NCBI RefSeq assembly: GCF_002776525.5
Contig: NC_045436.1
Location: 103,124,991 to 103,188,990, forward strand
Reading direction: 5' to 3'
Length of the DNA stretch: 64,000 nt
From: Piliocolobus tephrosceles
Taxonomy: Eukaryota > Chordata > Mammalia > Primates > Cercopithecidae
Shown: positions 37,392 to 48,106 of the stretch, one piece after another
Numbering within the stretch: position 1 is the stretch's first letter
Layout of the letters: each line of letters begins with the position of its first letter
Program-made: the position numbers and the translations under genes
The notes under the pieces: generated by a model
Told to the model about the DNA's origin: nothing
The model's database searches: none
The model's input: the letters and a program-made list of their open reading frames with translations, nothing else

Positions 37392-39565
37392 TATGCCCTC
37401 TCTCACCACTCCTATTCAACATAGTGTTGGAAGTTCTGGCTAGGGCAATCAGGCAAGAGAAAGAAAGGGTGTTCAGTTAGGAAAAGAAGAAGTCAAATCG
37501 TCCCTGTTTGCAGATGACATGATTGTATATTTAGAAAACCCCATTGTCTCAGCCCAAAATCTCCTTAAGCTGATAAGAAACTTCAGCAAAGTCTCAGGAT
37601 ACAAAATTAATCTGCAAAAATCACAAGCATTCTTATACACCAGTAACAGTCAAACAGAGAGCCAAATCATGAATGAACTTCCATTCACAATAGCTTCAAA
37701 GAGAATAAAATACCTAGGAATTCTGCACAGCAAAAGAAACTACCATCAGAGTGAAAAGGGATGTAAACGACCTCTTCAAGGAGAACTACAAACCACTGCT
37801 CAGTGAAATAAAAGAGGGCACAAACAAATTGAAGAACATACCAGGCTCATGGATAGGAAGAATCAATATTGTGAAAATGGCCATACTGCCCAAGGTCATT
37901 TATAGATTCAATGACATCCCCATCAAGCTACCAATGACTTTCTTCACAGAATTGGAAAAAACGGCTTTAAAGTTCAAATGGAACCAAAAAAGAGCCCGCA
38001 TTTCCAAGACAATCCTAAGTCAAAAGAACAAAGCTGGAGGCATCACGCTACCTGACTTCAAACTATACTACAAGGCTACAGTCACCAAAACAGCATGGTA
38101 CTGGTACCAAAACAGAGATATAGACCAATGGAACAGAACAGAGCCCTCAGAAATAATACCACACATCTACAGCCATCTGATCTTTGACAAACCTGAGAAA
38201 AACAAGAAATGGGGAAAGGACTCCCTATTTAATAAATGGTGCTGGGAAAATTGGCTAGCCATAAGTAGAAAGCTGAAACTGGATCCTTTCCTTACTCCTT
38301 ATATGAAAATCAATTCAAGATGGATTAGAGACTTAAATGTTAGACCTAATACCATAAAAACCCTAGAAGAAAACCTAGGGAATACCATTCAGGACATAGG
38401 CATGGGCAAGGACTTCATGTCTAAAACACCAAAAGCAAAAGCAACAAAAGGCCAAAATTGACAAATGGGATCTAATTCAACTAAAGAGCTTCTGCACAGC
38501 AAAAGAAACTACCATCAGAGTGAAAAGGCAACCCACAGAGTGGGAGAAAATTTTTGCAATCTACTCATCTGACAAAGGGCTAATATCCAGAACCTACAAA
38601 GAACACAAACAAATTTACAATAAAAAAACAAACAACCACATCAAAAAGTGGGCAAAGGATATGAACAGACATTTCTCAAAAGAAGACATTCATACAGCCA
38701 ACAGACACATGAAAAAATGCTCATCATCACTGGCCATCTGAGAAATGCAAATCAAAACCACAATGAGATACCATCTCACACCAGTTAGAATGGCAATCAT
38801 TAAAAAGTCAGGAAACAACAGGTGCTGGAGAGGATGTGGAGAAATAGGAACACTTTTACACTGTTGGGGGGGATTGTAAACTAGTTCAACCATTATGGAA
38901 AACAGTATGGCGATTCCTCAAGGATCTAGAACTAGAAGTACCATATGACCCAGCCATCCCATTCCTGGGTATATACCCAAAGGATTATAAATCATACTGC
39001 TATAAAGACACATGCACATGTATGTTTATTGCAGCACTATTCACAATAGCAGAGACTTGGAATCAACCCAAATGTCCATCAGTGACAGACTGGATTAAGA
39101 AAATGTGGCACATATACACCATGGAATACTATGCAGCCATAAAAAGGGATGAGTTTGCGTCCTTTGTAGGGACATGGATGCAGCTGGAAACCATCATTCT
39201 CAGCAAACTATCGCAAGAACAGAAAATCAAACACCGCATGTTCCCACTCATAGGTGGGAACTGAACAATGAGATCACTTGGACTCGGGAAGGGGAACATC
39301 ACACACCGGGGCCTATCATGGGGAGGGGGGAGGCAGGAGGGATTGCATTGGGAGTTACACCTGATGTAAATGACGAGTTGATGGGTGCTGACGAGTTGAT
39401 GGGTGCAGCACACCAACATGGCACAAGTATACATATGTAACAAACATGCACGTTATGCACATGTACCCTAGATCTTAAAGTATAATAATAATAAAATAAA
39501 ATAAAAAAAGAAATAATAATAATTTTTTTAAAAAAGAAAGAAGGAAGGAAGGTAAGGAAGGAAGG
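37392..39565 (+). mobile_element. 5'-truncated L1PA nested in an Alu tail, with internal duplication
   Basis: Begins in the ORF2 reverse transcriptase region. The FADD catalytic motif is encoded at 37507-37518. Frames at 37519-37806, 37751-38461 and 38520-38741 together cover RT to the C-terminal domain, but three breaks kill the ORF: a 36-bp insert-for-11-bp replacement at about 37721-37757 (net +25), an extra G near 38449, and AGA-to-TGA at about 38740. The C-terminal frame 39022-39264 and a 3' UTR with the GACGAGTTGATGGGTGC repeat follow. It ends in AATA/AAATA and GGAA-type simple sequence. Confidence 0.93.
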
Positions 39566-39566
39566 A
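39537..39566 (+). repeat. (GAAG)n tract at an L1/L1 junction
   Basis: GAAG-type tetranucleotide run after the L1PA tail, joining to the older L1. Confidence 0.85.
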
Positions 39567-40445
39567 GCTTACAACTCAATAATAAAAAGAAAATAAAGCA
39601 ATTAAAAAATTGCCAAAGGAGCTGAGTAAACTTTCTCCAAAGAAGATACACTAATGGCTGACAAGCACGTGAAAAATATATTCAACATCATTAGCCATCA
39701 GGCAAATGCAAATCAAACCACAATGATATATCATTTCATGCACACTAGGATGGCTAGATAGATAAAAAGATGGATAATAAGTATTGGTGAGGATGTAGAG
39801 AAATTGGAATCCTCATACACCACTGGTAGTAATGTAAATGGTGCACCCACTTTAGAAAACAGTTTCTCAGTTCCTCAAGTGTTAAACCTAGAATTACTCT
39901 ATGCCCCAGCAATTCCACTTATAGGTATACGCCCAAGAGAAATGAACACATGTCCATACAAAACTCATGCATGAATGTTCATAACAGCATTATTCATAAT
40001 AGCCAAAAGTTGAACCAACCTAAATATCCATCAAATGCCTATCAACTAATAAACAAAATGTGATATATCCATACAATGGAATATTGTGCAGCCATACAAA
40101 GATATGAAATACAGATACATGTCACAGCATGGATAAACCTTAAAAACATTCTACTATGTGAAAGTGGCCAGTCATAAATGATCACATATGGTATGTTTCC
40201 ATTTACATGAAATGTTCAGAACAGGCTATTTTATAGAGGCAAAAAGTATATCAGTCATTGCCTAGAGCTAGAGAGTAGGTGAGGAATGGAGTGCAGGATT
40301 TTCTTTAGGGATGATGAAATGCTGCAAAATGGATTGTGGTGATGGCTGCACAATGTCATGAATATACTAAACACCGAATCATAAAAATTAAATTTCTTAA
40401 TTAAATATGTGGATTATATCTTAATAAGACTGTTACAAAAAATAT
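39566..40445 (+). mobile_element. Old L1 (L1M-like), right half with 3' end
   Basis: Continues the element broken at 37090: GGAGCTTACAACTCAATAAT resembles GAGCTCTTAC before the Alu. It then runs through decayed ORF2 (TTGGTGAGGATGTAGAGAAA) to an L1M-type 3' end (GATTGTGGTGATGGCTGCAC, ATATCTTAATAAGACTGTTA). Confidence 0.8.
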
Positions 40446-42279
40446 ATGAACATAATTTTATACCTCAAGTCAAAACTAAATTAAGCTGTAGCACCGTGAT
40501 TTGAAAGACATCCATGGTCTAGGGATATATCATCCAGGAGACAAATATTAAAAAAAAAAAAAAAGCAATTTCCCTCTGCTGGGCTCACAATTGATCAGGC
40601 CTTTATAATAGAGGTCTGTGTCCAGTTTTAATCTCTACCTTTTAATAAGGATGTGGATAAATGGAGGAGAATTCTGAGGAGTCCATCATAGTGACACTAA
40701 ATTATTAGTAACTTATGAAAGAATAGGAAGGCTGTTGGTATAATTTAATCCAGAATCAGGAGGGAATGTAAGGGAACCAAGGGCTGTCTGCTAGGAGATA
40801 AAATCTTCTCATGAGGGGAAATGACCCAGCTCTGTATCATAGCTATAGGGGATATAATTAAGTAGAGTTGGAATAAATTGAAGCCATTCAAAGTTGGAAT
40901 ATTATGGAATATTTTAACTTTACAGTATAACATTGTCCTGATAATGAGAGTAATTATTTACAGAAAGACAATAACAAGAGGACTTTAAAAACCTTTTCTA
41001 GAGACATTTAAGATCAGAAAGGACGGGTATTTTTAGGAGTTTAAAGAACATGAAAAATTCATAAACTTTTCCATATATAAAAATATCAGGATCCCAAAAA
41101 AATACATATTAAAGGATCACGACCAGGGAAACTTCCAGGCAAAAAGAATGACCATGAAGAAATATATGAAAAGTTTAACAGTTCTTACCATTTAGTTGAA
41201 GATCGGTGCATATCACTATCTTTATTTCCTATATTTTTTTCACATTTCCCATAGAATACATCAATATATTTATAGTCAACAAATACAATGTAAAAATACA
41301 TGGATGATACAGGTGATCTGTCCTAGTTTAGGTGTTTGTGTCCTCTCTAGATAACTGATACATTTTCATCACATTTTTTTCACAGGCAAGAAATGTCTAC
41401 TCCAGGAACAAAGAAGATTATGTTAACCCCTCCCCTACCTTAACTTAGTTTTATTTTGTCTTTCTGATTTATTAGGTCTATGTGATAACACTATTATAAC
41501 TGACTTTGGATTTATTATTTTTCACCAGATAGATCTTGCACACTATATTTGCTCAAATCAGATATAATTTTAGTGAGAATTCCTAATCTCTTATTTGGTT
41601 AGGGGATTATACTACAGATTTTTAATAGCGAGCTATTTCACAAAGCAAGTATGTTACCACTTACATTGCTTAGGTGGATAAAAAATATACAAGGAAAAAA
41701 GTAAATGGATTGTTTCCAGGGCACTCTGGTTTAATTATATTGCACAATGCCTTTGGTTCATCTTTCTTCTGTTGATCTCAAAGCTACTGGCAACTCAGCT
41801 CTCCTTTACTGAGTGATTATCATGGGCAAGTTTCTTCTCAGAGTTTCAATCTTATAGTCCCGCATAACACATAAATAATTTTTTTCAAGTTAATCTAAAT
41901 TAGTAATTCAGAGTTCTTATTGGGAGATTCCAGGTAAGCACGCCTACTGGAGAGTAAGCTCATAAGCAAAAGGTGTGCTAAGCCTTCTCCTATTTTTTTT
42001 TTTGTAACTTTCATCAACAGTCCTACTTATGTCCTACTGGCTTTTCTATATACATTTTAAGTTTGATGTCATTAATGATGACATAATAGTTTTTACTTTA
42101 TATATACCTTCCTTTCTCTAGAGATGTGGTCCCTAAGTAATTCAGATTTCTGAACTACACTTCAGCTCCTATTTCTTGGATAGGACACTTGCATGCGTTT
42201 GTTTTAAAAGCTCCCTGCATTAAAAATAACCAGGCTCAGATGACTCCATTAAGGGGTTTTGTTTATTTGTTTCCTCCAT
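40446..42279. other. MAPK10 last intron, unassigned
   Basis: AT-rich, short frames only, no recognised repeat. Confidence 0.35.
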
Positions 42280-42345
42280 AAGCCAGAGGTTTTCAATGCT
42301 TGACTGAATACAGTCTCTGAGGAGATTTTAAAAAGTGCAAATGCC
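42280..42345 (+). mobile_element. MER5-like hAT element, left part
   Basis: AAGCCAGAGGTTTTCAATGC resembles a MER5 end. The element is split by the Alu at 42346. Confidence 0.5.
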
Positions 42346-42650
42346 GGCCGGGTACAGTGGCTCACACCTGTAATCCCAGCGCTTTGGGAGGCCAAGGTGG
42401 GTGGATCACGAGGTCAAGAGATCAAGACCATTCTGGCCAACATGGTGAAACCCCGTGTCTACTAAAAGTGCAAAAATTAGCTGGGCATGGTGGCGTGTGC
42501 CTGTAGTCCTAGCTACTCGGGAGGCTGAGGCAGGAGGATCGCTTGAACCCAGGAGGCGGAGGTTGCAGTCAGCCAAGATCACGCCACTGCATTCCAGCCT
42601 GGGCGACAGAGTGAGATTCCGTCTCAAATAAATAAATAAATAAATAAATA
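42346..42650 (+). mobile_element. Full-length Alu with (AAAT)n tail
   Basis: Head GGCCGGGTACAGTGGCTCA, full dimer, tail of about seven AAAT units. AAATGCC flanks it at 42339-42345 and 42651-42657. It splits a MER5-like element. Confidence 0.92.
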
Positions 42651-42656
42651 AAATGC

Positions 42657-42805
42657 CTTGGCCTCACCCAAGGCCAATTATATTAAAATATATGCAGTGC
42701 AGTGGGAGTAGGGGAGGCAGTGTGACCAGATATTAGTGTTTTTTTTATAGAAAGTGTTACAGGTGATTTCAAATATAGAATGAGGTTTGATAACTACTGC
42801 ACTAG
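42657..42805 (+). mobile_element. MER5-like hAT element, right part
   Basis: GTTACAGGTGATTTCAAATA and GGTTTGATAACTACTGCACT resemble the MER5 3' half and its terminal inverted repeat. Confidence 0.5.
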
Positions 42806-43008
42806 CCTGTGAATAACTTGTGACGAGGGACTTTTTATTGCTATGTCTGATTGTCACCATTTAATATGCTCCCCTGTGTCAGCTGCTCTATAAAGGCTTG
42901 CCAAGTGATTGATGGACTGGACATCCCCTATTGTATTTGCCCATCCCTGAATCCTGAATGGCATTGAGATGGGTCTGGTTCTAGATTGAGTCATGTTGGT
43001 CTTCATTT

Positions 43009-43019
43009 TCTTAGCACAG
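43009..43019 (+). promoter_or_regulatory. MAPK10: Tandem splice acceptors 5 nt apart
   Basis: A pyrimidine tract (CTTCATTTTCTT) is followed by TTAG and, 5 nt later, CACAG. The two AGs (43013-43014 and 43018-43019) share one polypyrimidine tract. The 5-nt spacing shifts the frame and selects between the short and long JNK3 tails. Confidence 0.85.
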
Positions 43020-43031
43020 GTGCAGCAGTGA
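43015..43031 (+). CDS. MAPK10: MAPK10 alternative terminal coding end, short (alpha1-type) tail
   Basis: If the upstream acceptor (AG at 43013-43014) is used, five extra bases (CACAG) enter the mRNA. The split codon then reads GCA and the protein ends AQVQQ with TGA at 43029-43031. Total length is 422 residues, matching the short JNK3 isoform. Bases 43020-43031 are therefore coding in two frames. The rest of the long-tail coding sequence becomes 3' UTR in this form. Confidence 0.9.
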
Positions 43032-43162
43032 ACAGCAGTGAGAGTCTCCCTCCATCCTCGTCTGTCAATGACATCTCCTCCATGTCCACCGACCAGACCC
43101 TGGCATCTGACACTGACAGCAGCCTGGAAGCTTCGGCAGGACCCCTGGGTTGTTGCAGGTGA
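43020..43162 (+). CDS. MAPK10: MAPK10 terminal coding exon, long (alpha2-type) tail
   Basis: Using the downstream acceptor (AG at 43018-43019), the split codon becomes GGT and the frame continues for 47 residues to a TGA at 43160-43162. The tail begins GAAVNSSESLPPSSS, is rich in Ser, Thr and Asp in the middle, and ends GPLGCCR. Total length becomes 417 + 47 = 464 residues, matching the long JNK3 isoform. The two Cys next to the C-terminus are the positions reported as palmitoylated in JNK3, which links this isoform to membranes. The kinase domain is unaffected by the choice. An intron of about 12.5 kb full of repeats precedes it. Identity is clear from the tail sequence, which JNK1 and JNK2 do not share. 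Confidence 0.95.
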
Positions 43163-43213
43163 CTAGCCGCCTGCCTGCGAAACCCAGCGTTCTTCAGGAG
43201 ATGATGTGATGGA

Positions 43214-43232
43214 ACACACACACACACACACA
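43214..43232 (+). repeat. (AC)n microsatellite in MAPK10 3' UTR
   Basis: About nine uninterrupted AC units start about 50 bp after the long-tail stop codon, followed by looser CA-rich sequence to about 43265. Confidence 0.9.
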
Positions 43233-44016
43233 GACACTCATGCACAGTCACAAATGCAGACACACAACATCAAGAAAGCAGCAAGGGAGGGAATCCAAGC
43301 CTAAAATTAAATCAATCTTTCAGCCTGCTTCTTCCCCAGAGTTCTGTATTGCAGCTGAGCTCAAATGTATATTTAACTTCTAGTTGCTCTTGCTTTGGTC
43401 TTCTTCCACTGATGCTTACTACAGAAAGCAAATCAGACACAATTAGAGAAGCCTTTTCCATAAAGTGTAATTTTAATGGCTGCAGAACCAGCAACCTGTA
43501 ACTGCCCTTTTAAATGGCATGACAAGGTGTGCAGTGGCCCCATCCAGCATGTGTGTGTCTCTATCTTGCATCTACCTGCTCCTTGGCCTAGTCAGATGGA
43601 TGTAGATACAGATCCGCATGTGTCTGTATTCATACAGCACTACTTACTTAGAGATGCTACTGTCAGTGTCCTCAGGGCTCTACCAAGACATCATGCACTG
43701 GGGTACCACATGGTCCGTTTCATGTGATCTATTACTCTGACATAAACCCATCTGTAATATATTGCCAGTATATAAGCTGTTTAGTTTGTTAATTAATTAA
43801 ACTGTATGTCTTATAAGAAAACATGTAAAGGGGGAATATATGGGGGGAGTGAGCTCTCTCAGACCCTTGAAGATGTAGCTTCCAAATTTGACTGGATTAA
43901 ATGGCACCTGTATACCAATTTGTAGAAAGAACATATGTGATACTTATGTAAAGTGTGGGGGGAGTGGGTAGTAGTTTTCAGGCATGAAATGGTTTGGCCT
44001 TTAGGAGGCAGGTGTG

Positions 44017-44022
44017 AATAAA
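44017..44022 (+). terminator. Candidate poly(A) signal, MAPK10
   Basis: AATAAA followed about 20 nt later by a U/GU-rich stretch (TTTTCTGTGAGTG). This would give a 3' UTR of about 0.88 kb. Confidence 0.35.
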
Positions 44023-44458
44023 AGCTGAGAGACTTTTCTGTGAGTGAAGAGTAGGAGAGACTGGGGAATAGTGTGCGTTGTGGACTAAGACTAAAAGGAG
44101 GTTATTACCCAGATACTAAGAGACACTGGTGTCCCTATGTTAGAGATTTGACCCTATTCCCATTTGTCATTTCTCAATTACTGGTCACAACAAGAGGCCA
44201 CTGGAGAAAGTGGCAGGTAGTGAAGCAAGGTTATTGCGTGCGCTTTTGATGATAAGAATCTCTCTCTGGAACTGAGCAGAATTGCCTCCGTGTGAATTCC
44301 TTCAACAAAAAAATGAGCCTGCCTACACTACTTTCAGGTTGTGGATTGTGTTTTCCATGTGTGGGCTGCTTCCCTGGTTCATACTCTACCAAAGTTTTGT
44401 TTGAGAAATAATATCACTTTCCTCTTCTGAAATTAAAAAAAAAAAAAAAATCAATAAG

Positions 44459-44464
44459 AATAAA
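44459..44464 (+). terminator. Candidate poly(A) signal, MAPK10
   Basis: AATAAA just after a pure A run (about 44434-44450), followed by GTGTGAGTCT about 17 nt downstream. The neighbouring A run could also cause internal priming in cDNA libraries, so apparent 3' ends here need care. Confidence 0.3.
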
Positions 44465-46083
44465 ATCCCCAAAGCACAGTGTGAGTCTCAGGTTAGCATT
44501 TTAAAACATCTCCAGAGACATTGTTATTCCTCAGGAGTTTCCCCGACTCTTTAATGTGGCTAATGTTTCACGTTTATTTATTTATTTTCATAAGTATGAG
44601 CAATCGCAGAAGGGCTGATCATCTGAGTTTTGTACTGCAGTAGATGTAAGAGCAATAACTCTGCCCATAAATTTACTGCTGCCAAATAGTTCTAGCAATA
44701 TGAGTTTGTCTTAAAAGCCATGAAGCATTAATGTCAATGTTTAGCAAAATCTCCTGAATTTAGCTTAAATTAAATGAAAGTGCTTTCCTGAGCACTTAAG
44801 GAGGCACTGTGAAACATCTTGGTTATATACAAGGCAATACCAAGGTGATCTCAGCAATAATCGGTTCAGGCTTCCCTTCTTACTCACCTCGAAGTATCCA
44901 TCACAGTTATTTGCACTCTGACCATGTTGGTGCTCACCAAAGTGGTGATATTTCACCTGAAGAAGTGAAAGACAGGAAGTGGATGGTTGATGAGTGTGAA
45001 CTGACTGGTAAATAGAATACCCCCAAAACAGAGCAAACAAGAATGCCAGTGCTCTGAAAACTGCCTTAAATATAATAATAGGGAACTTTCTTTCTCTCTT
45101 CAAGCAATAGAGTCCACAGGGAACTGCACCCACCTGCACCATCGCCATGCCAGCGGTGCTGCCATTCTGAGATTGTTTCACACAGTTGGATTCAGTACAT
45201 GCGGTCATTTGCTCAAACTAAAGAGAAGAACATTCCTTTGTGCAGCTTGTCCCCTGGAATAAAAATGGCCCATTTTCTCTATTTTGCTACCATTTTGGGG
45301 TTAATATTGCAGACAACCTGATTGTTAAAAATGCCTCCTCAGTCACATGAGCTCCCTCTTTTCTTTCAGTTATATTCTGTTTTTTTCCCAAAAAAAACAA
45401 AAACAAATACAAAAACAAAACACTTCTCCTCTCTGTATCTCTAATTCTTTACTCATTTTCTTTCTCTGTACTTTTCTCTTGATATATCTGTGGCCTCCCC
45501 CCTCCTTTGCCTTATGCCACATGGGATTAAGTGCAGAGAGCAGGAAGCTGTTTTAAAGAGAGTCTCAAGGGGAATTTCATCAGCCCCAAGATGAAATCAC
45601 AACACAGAAGGAAGTCTCCAGCCAGCATCTTCAAAGTGCTTGACAGGCTATCTCTCGCATCTGCAGAAATGGTGAATTTCCCCCTCAGATTAAACAAGGC
45701 AAGAACTAGACAGGGCCCCTTCCCCGCTGTTAGTACCTTCCCAAAGCTCAGTTAGTCTTACGTCTTCTGTGCATGGCTCTTGGGAGCTGATTAGCTTTAG
45801 CCAGATTTCCCTTATGGACAAGAGAAAAATGGAACAAATTCCTCGAATATAAGTATCATTTACAAATAGAGGTAAGGATTTGGCCCCCAGTATTTTTGCA
45901 GGATCAATTTTATTAGGTGATTAAATCAAGGCAGATGATGGAACAACAAAGAGAATCACCACTGTAAAAGCCCCCCAGTCCTTTTCCCACTAGGTCTGCT
46001 TTCCTGTAATAACTCTAGGAGCTGATGATATTATCATATTCACAGAATATAGTATGTTCTGCATTCACTTATCTGTCTTGTTA

Positions 46084-46124
46084 ACACACACACACACACA
46101 CACACACATACACACACACACATA
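46084..46124 (+). repeat. (AC)n microsatellite
   Basis: About 20 AC units with one AT interruption, in the possible long MAPK10 3' UTR. Confidence 0.95.
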
Positions 46125-46327
46125 CCCCAAATATTTCTTAGTCACCTGTTATTTCCCAAGAACATCCCAACTTTTCAGGTAGGCAAGTGTCAAGTCACCT
46201 GGACAATATTCCTGAAAAAAGTGAAGGTCCTACCGGGGTTGGGCCTCATTTTGGAACATGAAGTTGGCACTCTGAGGAGCCTAACCTTCCATCACTTCTT
46301 TAGGGCAGTTGGCTGGCAGTGATTGTT

Positions 46328-46333
46328 AATAAA
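46328..46333 (+). terminator. Candidate distal poly(A) signal, MAPK10
   Basis: AATAAA followed within 10-40 nt by GTGTTTTGT and GGCTGTGTATT, a good U/GU-rich downstream element. It would give a 3' UTR of about 3.2 kb. Confidence 0.35.
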
Positions 46334-48100
46334 ATCTTTTGCAGTGTTTTGTAGGCAGGATGGCTGTGTATTCATACGCAGGGAGAATTAAGCTGCTGCA
46401 AGAGTTTGGCAAAACCACCACCACTTTACTATTAATATGTCTTTACTATTTTTATATGTGTTTTATGGGTCAGCGTGTTCAATTTTAAATAGGAATACTC
46501 TAGCCTTACACCGGAATTTCTTCTTGTGGAATAAAAACTGATAATAGTCTTTCATCTTCAAGAATCTGATGACTGGGTTTTGTAGGAATGTACCCCACAG
46601 TTGGGCCAGAGCCTGGCCAGTTCCCACCAATTGGAGTAAGCTATTTAATTCAGGGCCAAGAAGCTCGATAGTTTTTTTCAATCTGTTATCAGAAAAATAT
46701 TATGTAAAGACACTGATAGCAGCTGACTGGTAAAACCGAAAGTTAGCCTTAGCAAATGGAACTAGTAAAAAATAGATAAAAATACATAAAAGCTTTTATG
46801 TCCTGTCAAGGAAAAAAAAAATAAGAAAACCTGATTTTTAAAAAATTTTCAATATTCATTACAAAACCTAAATTATACAAAATCTATTTCGATTTGAATC
46901 TCTTAACATATGAACAGCCACATCTTAAGTGCATTATGCTCTGTAAGGCGTGTTATTAGCCAGCTTTGCTGAAAAATATATCTTCTACAGCTCAGAAAGA
47001 GGAGTAAAACTTCTTTAGAAATTTTTGATCCCAGCCACTTTGCATCCAAACAAGAACCTGACTCCCCACTCACAATCCCCCACACAGGTTTTAATTATAA
47101 GAGTTCAACATTTTCCATAGATATCATTAAACCAAGCAAGGAAACTCCTGTCTGTAAAAACAACAAAAAAGTTACAATGTAAATAGTTATTTTAGCTATT
47201 TTCTTTGTGATTAGAGGATAAGATTTTGTTATTTCTTTTGGCACTGAGTCCTTTAACTATCTGAAAATGGTTCACTTTGATCTGTTTCTTTGGTCAGCCA
47301 AACTGAAGTGAGGGGCCTCTGTTTATATATAGAATCTTGTATATGTAACTTTATTTATGTGGGACCAATGGCCAGTATATTCTAATGGACACAAATCTCC
47401 CAATCCTTATCTAGGATTATCTGTTCACCTTGCCATGTCCATCTTGCAATGAGACCTAACTTGCACCTGCCTGTTTTTCTGCATGATTGGACTCCAAAGA
47501 CTATTACCAATGATGAGAATTGTCCTGTGTCAGTGTTTATAAAATGGACTTGAAGCACACACACATGCATACCCACATTCACATGCACCATTACAATTCT
47601 AGATCAACCCTGGAAGGCAAAACCATGTACGTCCAGTTTCTTTGAAAGGTCTGAGCGGTGAGGACTAAATTCAGTCAGCCTAATGGGTAAAATGCAACCT
47701 CAGTGATGCTTAATAAGGATTTAAAATCATTCAAGTCATTTCTGTGTTCTTTCTCACATCCTTTCCTTTCTAGTTTCTCTTCCTTTATTTTCAAAATGTC
47801 TGTGGAACAAGAGGATGAATTGGGGGAGAACTTTTGCTTCTTTTGGCTCTTTTTAGGTAATATGGAGTCTATCTATTGTGATTTCTGTTTCTTATGGATT
47901 ATTAAAATCAGAGGAAATCTGCTTCTCTCAACATAAAACCAAATCCAAACCCCGACATTGTTGGAGTTTCCTGTTGACAATGGTTGTGATGCTGCTCGTC
48001 GTGTTGAGTTGCATGTACCGACAGTAGCTCTGAAGGGTCTCATGTTTTCATTTTGGCAACTGGTAAAAGAAACTTGTAGTGTGGTCTGATTGTGCCAGGG

Positions 48101-48106
48101 AATAAA
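48101..48106 (+). terminator. Weak candidate distal poly(A) signal
   Basis: AATAAATAAG with a GTGTGTGATATG stretch about 40 nt further on. This is the last plausible signal before the L2/Alu-containing interval. Confidence 0.2.

Larger units (their letters stand above)
43163..48106 (+). other. MAPK10: MAPK10 3' UTR, extent uncertain
   Basis: The stretch after the stop holds a short CA repeat, A-rich runs and several AATAAA motifs, but no Alu or young L1. A short 3' UTR could end near 44.0-44.5 kb and longer ones near 46.3 or 48.1 kb. The right boundary given is the last AATAAA considered, not an observed transcript end. Open frames within it (for example minus strand 44765-45208) show no recognisable domain. 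Confidence 0.5.

Noticed and set aside
44765..45208. 147-codon minus-strand frame downstream of MAPK10
   Set aside because: No domain, no homologue recognised, and it lies antisense in the likely MAPK10 3' UTR. Probably chance.
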